A stretch of DNA of 64,000 nucleotides from Pseudoteredinibacter isoporae_A (lineage in GTDB: Bacteria; Pseudomonadota; Gammaproteobacteria; Pseudomonadales; Cellvibrionaceae): the NCBI RefSeq assembly GCF_040372805.1, contig NZ_BAABWJ010000014.1, positions 1 through 64,000 on the forward strand. Reading direction: 5' to 3'. Position numbers and translations under genes: made by a program. This document shows, piece by piece, positions 61,231 to 64,000 of this stretch. How positions within the stretch are numbered: the stretch's first letter is position 1; each line of letters opens with the position of its first letter. The notes below the pieces were generated by a model. The model searched no databases. It worked only from the letters and a program-made list of their open reading frames with translations, and was not told the DNA's origin.

Positions 61231-61236
61231 TATAAT
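61231..61236 (+). promoter_or_regulatory. -10 box of the ybeD-lipB-lipA promoter
   Basis: A perfect TATAAT, 36 bases before ybeD; the -35 region is poor (TCTCTC at a 17-base spacing). An 8-bp inverted repeat GGCGAATT/AATTCGCC lies upstream (about 61171-61198). Confidence 0.5.
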
Positions 61237-61271
61237 GCCGCCATTCCATAAGTTAGACCGGTACCGCAATT

Positions 61272-61544
61272 ATGAGTCAGCCAGACGCCCCCAAAATTGA
61301 ATTCCCCTGTGAAAATTACCCTATTAAAGTTATGGGTGATTCAGGTGATGAGCTACAGGCTCTGGTAATGGAGGTGTTTTCCAAGCACGCTCCAGGTTTC
61401 GACCCTGAGCGTATTCGTCTGAAAGACAGCAGCAAGGGCAGCTTCCAGTCGATCACGGTTCTTATTACAGCCACTGGTGTCGATCAGTTAGAAGCTCTGC
61501 ACAATGATTTGCGCAGCAGTTCCTTGGTAAAAATGGTCCTGTAA
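61272..61544 (+). CDS. ybeD: DUF493-family protein YbeD
   Basis: 90-residue ACT-like fold protein, regularly placed between dacA and lipB. Segments: IEFPCENYPIKVMGDSGDEL, GFDPERIRLKDSSKGSFQSITV and the final SSLVKMVL. Suggested to take part in lipoate control, unproven. lipB begins at the base after its stop. Confidence 0.94.
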   Translation: MSQPDAPKIEFPCENYPIKVMGDSGDELQALVMEVFSKHAPGFDPERIRLKDSSKGSFQSITVLITATGVDQLEALHNDLRSSSLVKMVL

Positions 61545-62207
61545 ATGCCGGCAATTACGATTCGCAATCTAGGGTTAATGGATTACGAGCCGGTTTGGCA
61601 ATCCATGTCCCATTACACCGATCAGCGTGATGCTGACAGTCCCGACGAGTTCTGGTTGGTGCAGCACCCTCCTGTTTTTACCCAAGGCCAGGCCGGTAAA
61701 GCGGAACATGTTTTAATGCCCGGTGATATCCCCGTTGTGCAGGTTGACCGCGGGGGCCAGGTGACGTATCACGGGCCAGGGCAATTGGTTCTGTATCCGC
61801 TGATAGACTTACGTCGACTGGGAATCGGTGTCAGAGATTTAGTGACGGCCATTGAAACCGCATTGGTGAATACCTTGGCGGGTTTTGGTTTAGAGGCTTA
61901 CCCGAAAGCTGATGCACCTGGTGTTTATGTCAACGATGCCAAAATTGCATCGTTGGGTCTGCGTGTTAGAAAAGGGTGCAGCTTTCACGGTTTGAGCCTG
62001 AATGTGGATATGTCACTGGAACCGTTCCTGAGAATTAACCCCTGTGGTTATCAGGGTATGCAGATGGTGCAAATGGCGGATCTGTTAGACGGCAATCCTG
62101 ATTTTAACAAAGTGGAGTCTGAGTTGGTTCGTTGCTTGATGGAGCAGCTGGGCTACGATATTAAAAATGACGTGGCAGGTTTGCCTGCGATAGCGACCTG
62201 CGAGTGA
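61545..62207 (+). CDS. lipB: Octanoyl-ACP:protein octanoyltransferase
   Basis: LipB (220 residues) transfers octanoyl from ACP to lipoyl domains. Family blocks: HPPVFTQGQAGKAEHVL, VDRGGQVTYHGPGQLV, the catalytic Lys in VNDAKIASLGLRVRKG, SFHGLSLNVDM and the catalytic Cys in INPCGYQGM. No gap from ybeD; lipA follows by seven bases. Confidence 0.97.
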   Translation: MPAITIRNLGLMDYEPVWQSMSHYTDQRDADSPDEFWLVQHPPVFTQGQAGKAEHVLMPGDIPVVQVDRGGQVTYHGPGQLVLYPLIDLRRLGIGVRDLVTAIETALVNTLAGFGLEAYPKADAPGVYVNDAKIASLGLRVRKGCSFHGLSLNVDMSLEPFLRINPCGYQGMQMVQMADLLDGNPDFNKVESELVRCLMEQLGYDIKNDVAGLPAIATCE

Positions 62208-62214
62208 GAACAAC

Positions 62215-63198
62215 GTGAGCGAAAGACCTGAAAATATTCCCGTAAAGCGCACCCGACGCCATAAAGCGGGCGAAAAGCTTCGTGACGCCGACAAGGTAGA
62301 GCGTATCCCTGTAAAGGTGATCAGCAGTGATGAAGTCAAACGTAAGCCCGATTGGATTCGGGTGCGCATGACTGCATCTCCAGAAGTGGATCGAATCAAA
62401 AAAATCCTGCGTAAAAACGGTTTGGCCAGCGTATGTGAAGAGGCCAGTTGCCCGAATCTTGGCGAGTGTTTTGCGGGGGGCACCGCGACCTTTATGATTA
62501 TGGGAGAAATCTGTACTCGCCGCTGCCCATTCTGCGATGTAGGCCATGGTAAGCCATTGCCCTTGGATCAAGGCGAGCCACGTAATTTGGCAGAAGCCAT
62601 CGCCGAAATGCGTTTAAAGTACGTGGTTATTACCTCAGTGGATCGCGATGATTTGCGTGATGGTGGGGCGAAGCATTTTGCCGATTGTATTCGTGAAGCC
62701 CGGGATTTGTCGCCCAATCTTCAGGTTGAAATCCTGACGCCGGATTTCCGCGGTCGTATGGATACCGCGCTGGACATTCTCGAGGCGGAAGCGCCGGATG
62801 TGTTCAATCACAACTTGGAAACGGTACCGCGTTTGTATCGACAATCCCGTCCCGGAGCGAATTACGCCTGGTCCTTAAAACTGCTGCAAGAATACAAAAA
62901 GCGTCGTCCGGATGTGTTGACCAAATCCGGTTTGATGGTGGGCTTGGGAGAGCACAAGGAGGAAATCTTCGAGGTCATGCGTGATATGCGCGAGCATGAT
63001 ATTGATATGCTGACTATTGGCCAGTATCTGCAGCCGTCGAAGAGCCATTTGCCTGTGGACCGCTATGTGCACCCAGACGAGTTTGATGAATATACCGAGA
63101 TGGCCAAATCTCTGGGGTTCACCCATTCGGCTTGCGGCCCGCTGGTGCGTTCTTCTTATCATGCTGACAAGCAAGCGCACGGAGAGGAAGTGAGCTAA
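62215..63198 (+). CDS. lipA: Lipoyl synthase
   Basis: LipA (327 residues) inserts two sulfurs into octanoyl-lipoyl domains by radical SAM chemistry. The auxiliary cluster motif CEEASCPNLGEC and the radical-SAM motif CTRRCPFCDVGHG are both present, and the Ser ligand region ACGPLVRSSYHA at the end. Start is a GTG at 62215, seven bases after lipB. Confidence 0.97.
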   Translation: MSERPENIPVKRTRRHKAGEKLRDADKVERIPVKVISSDEVKRKPDWIRVRMTASPEVDRIKKILRKNGLASVCEEASCPNLGECFAGGTATFMIMGEICTRRCPFCDVGHGKPLPLDQGEPRNLAEAIAEMRLKYVVITSVDRDDLRDGGAKHFADCIREARDLSPNLQVEILTPDFRGRMDTALDILEAEAPDVFNHNLETVPRLYRQSRPGANYAWSLKLLQEYKKRRPDVLTKSGLMVGLGEHKEEIFEVMRDMREHDIDMLTIGQYLQPSKSHLPVDRYVHPDEFDEYTEMAKSLGFTHSACGPLVRSSYHADKQAHGEEVS

Positions 63199-63215
63199 GC
63201 CGGATTGGCCGGATC

Positions 63216-63962
63216 TTAAAAATCGCTGCCTTCAACTTTAGGATGGCGCTGTCGAAATTCTTCGTTCAGCGCCAATACCTTTTCGGGAAAATCGGTGAAC
63301 ACACCGTCGACACCCATCGCGGCCAGATGCCCCATATCTTCTTCGTGATTCACCGTATACACCCAGGTTTTCAGCCCACGTGCACTGGCATCATCAATAA
63401 GCCCCTGACGCAAAAAACCAATGCAGGCATGAAGCGAGTAAGCATCGAGTTGTTCACAACAGGCTGCGTAATCAAGTGGAATACCGGCAAACAGCGCCCC
63501 TCGTTTGACTTCTGGCAGGCGTTGGCTCAGCTTGTGGAGCTGAACATGGTCGAAGCTTGATATGAGATAAGACTCATAATTGCCCTGTTGGTACTGGACG
63601 AATTCTTCGATTTGATTACTGACCGATTTGACGCAGCCAGGGCCTTTGAGCTCAATATTGAGCAGAGCGCGATCGCCGACAAGTTCCATCACCTCCAATA
63701 AGGTGGGTATAGGCTCGCCGCAGGGCAGAGGTGTGTGCCTAAGAAGTTGGGGGTCCTGCTGGACCAGCAGAGCGTCTTGAAAGGGCGCAAAGGCGAGGCG
63801 GCGGTCATGAAAGACCAACAATTCCCCGCGCACATTCCAGACATCGATCTCGATAGCATCAACGCCAAGATCAAGGGCGTGTTGAATGGCCCGCAAAGTA
63901 TTCTCATAGCGTTGAGAGCCCCCGCGATGAGCAATGCAAAATAGTGGCTTATCCAGTTCCAT
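63216..63962 (-). CDS. Glycerophosphodiester phosphodiesterase
   Basis: Cytoplasmic GDPD, about 248 residues from ATG 63962 (MELDKPLFCIAHRGG). An ATG at 63995 is also in frame, but lies at the window edge with no room to judge its ribosome site. Motifs: AHRGGSQRYENTLRAI, DAIEIDVWNV, LLVFHDRRL (catalytic His and Glu), LNIELKG, and YTVNHEEDMGHLAAMGVDGVFTDFP. It releases glycerol-3-phosphate from deacylated phospholipids. Convergent with lipA. Confidence 0.93.
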   Translation of the reverse strand: MELDKPLFCIAHRGGSQRYENTLRAIQHALDLGVDAIEIDVWNVRGELLVFHDRRLAFAPFQDALLVQQDPQLLRHTPLPCGEPIPTLLEVMELVGDRALLNIELKGPGCVKSVSNQIEEFVQYQQGNYESYLISSFDHVQLHKLSQRLPEVKRGALFAGIPLDYAACCEQLDAYSLHACIGFLRQGLIDDASARGLKTWVYTVNHEEDMGHLAAMGVDGVFTDFPEKVLALNEEFRQRHPKVEGSDF

Positions 63963-64000
63963 AAGCGCCTGTCGCTGCTGACGATAAATGCCCATATTTT

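Overview
The window is chromosomal DNA of a gammaproteobacterium close to the Pseudomonadales (Cellvibrionales/Oceanospirillales-like). The main evidence is gene order. Three blocks follow the order known from Pseudomonas: initiator tRNA-rimP-nusA-infB-rbfA-truB-rpsO-pnp; dksA-gluQRS-cbrX-cbrA-cbrB-(crcZ)-pcnB-folK-deoxynucleoside kinase-panB; and proA-nadD-rsfS-rlmH-mrdA-rodA-mltB-rlpA-dacA-ybeD-lipB-lipA. Base composition is moderate and even, except in the stretch around 38.6-40.4 kb. There are no rRNA genes, no recognisable insertion sequences and no CRISPR array.

Layout. 0.2-4.3 kb: a three-gene plus-strand set made of a secreted caspase-fold protein with Sel1 repeats, an alpha/beta-hydrolase lipoprotein, and a membrane Ser/Thr kinase whose N-terminus is a run of about ten threonine motifs. 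4.4-8.9 kb: minus-strand secreted matrixin-type metalloproteases; two have an intact zinc motif, and the third has lost every zinc ligand and the catalytic Glu. 9.1-18.4 kb: the translation/RNA-decay operon behind a near-consensus sigma70 promoter. 18.5-20.8 kb: two exported SPOR-like proteins with a conserved cysteine pair per repeat. 20.8-31.1 kb (minus): pantothenate/folate genes, pcnB, and the CbrA/CbrB carbon-nitrogen two-component system, with a convincing CrcZ-type RNA between cbrB and pcnB. 31.5-38.6 kb: sfsA, a Rieske protein, a Fur-controlled PrrF-type sRNA, a TfoX-C protein, a HAD phosphatase, cysE, tRNA-Asn, ppa and a periplasmic msrA. 38.6-40.4 kb: an AT-richer accessory stretch with a 16-copy octamer repeat and a GIY-YIG protein. 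40.4-51.3 kb: phosphofructokinase, mpl, ubiX, a hydroxyacid dehydrogenase, an RND permease beside exosortase H and its partner protein, and a PhoPQ-like two-component system with a PepSY protein. 52-64 kb: the cell-elongation/lipoate cluster and a glycerophosphodiesterase.

How it fits together. The most informative non-coding finds are two regulatory RNAs that carry no annotation of their own. CbrA (transporter-like sensor kinase) and CbrB (sigma54 activator) should drive the RNA at about 24,387-24,692: it has a GG-N10-GC promoter, GTTAC half-sites upstream, four A-rich CA-motif clusters and an intrinsic terminator, so it is expected to titrate Hfq/Crc. The RNA at about 33,660-33,758 has a consensus promoter overlapped by a 16/19 Fur box and ends in a terminator, as PrrF/RyhB iron-sparing RNAs do. 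The most unusual protein-level material is the caspase-hydrolase-kinase set, the active/dead matrixin operon and the cysteine-paired SPOR repeats.
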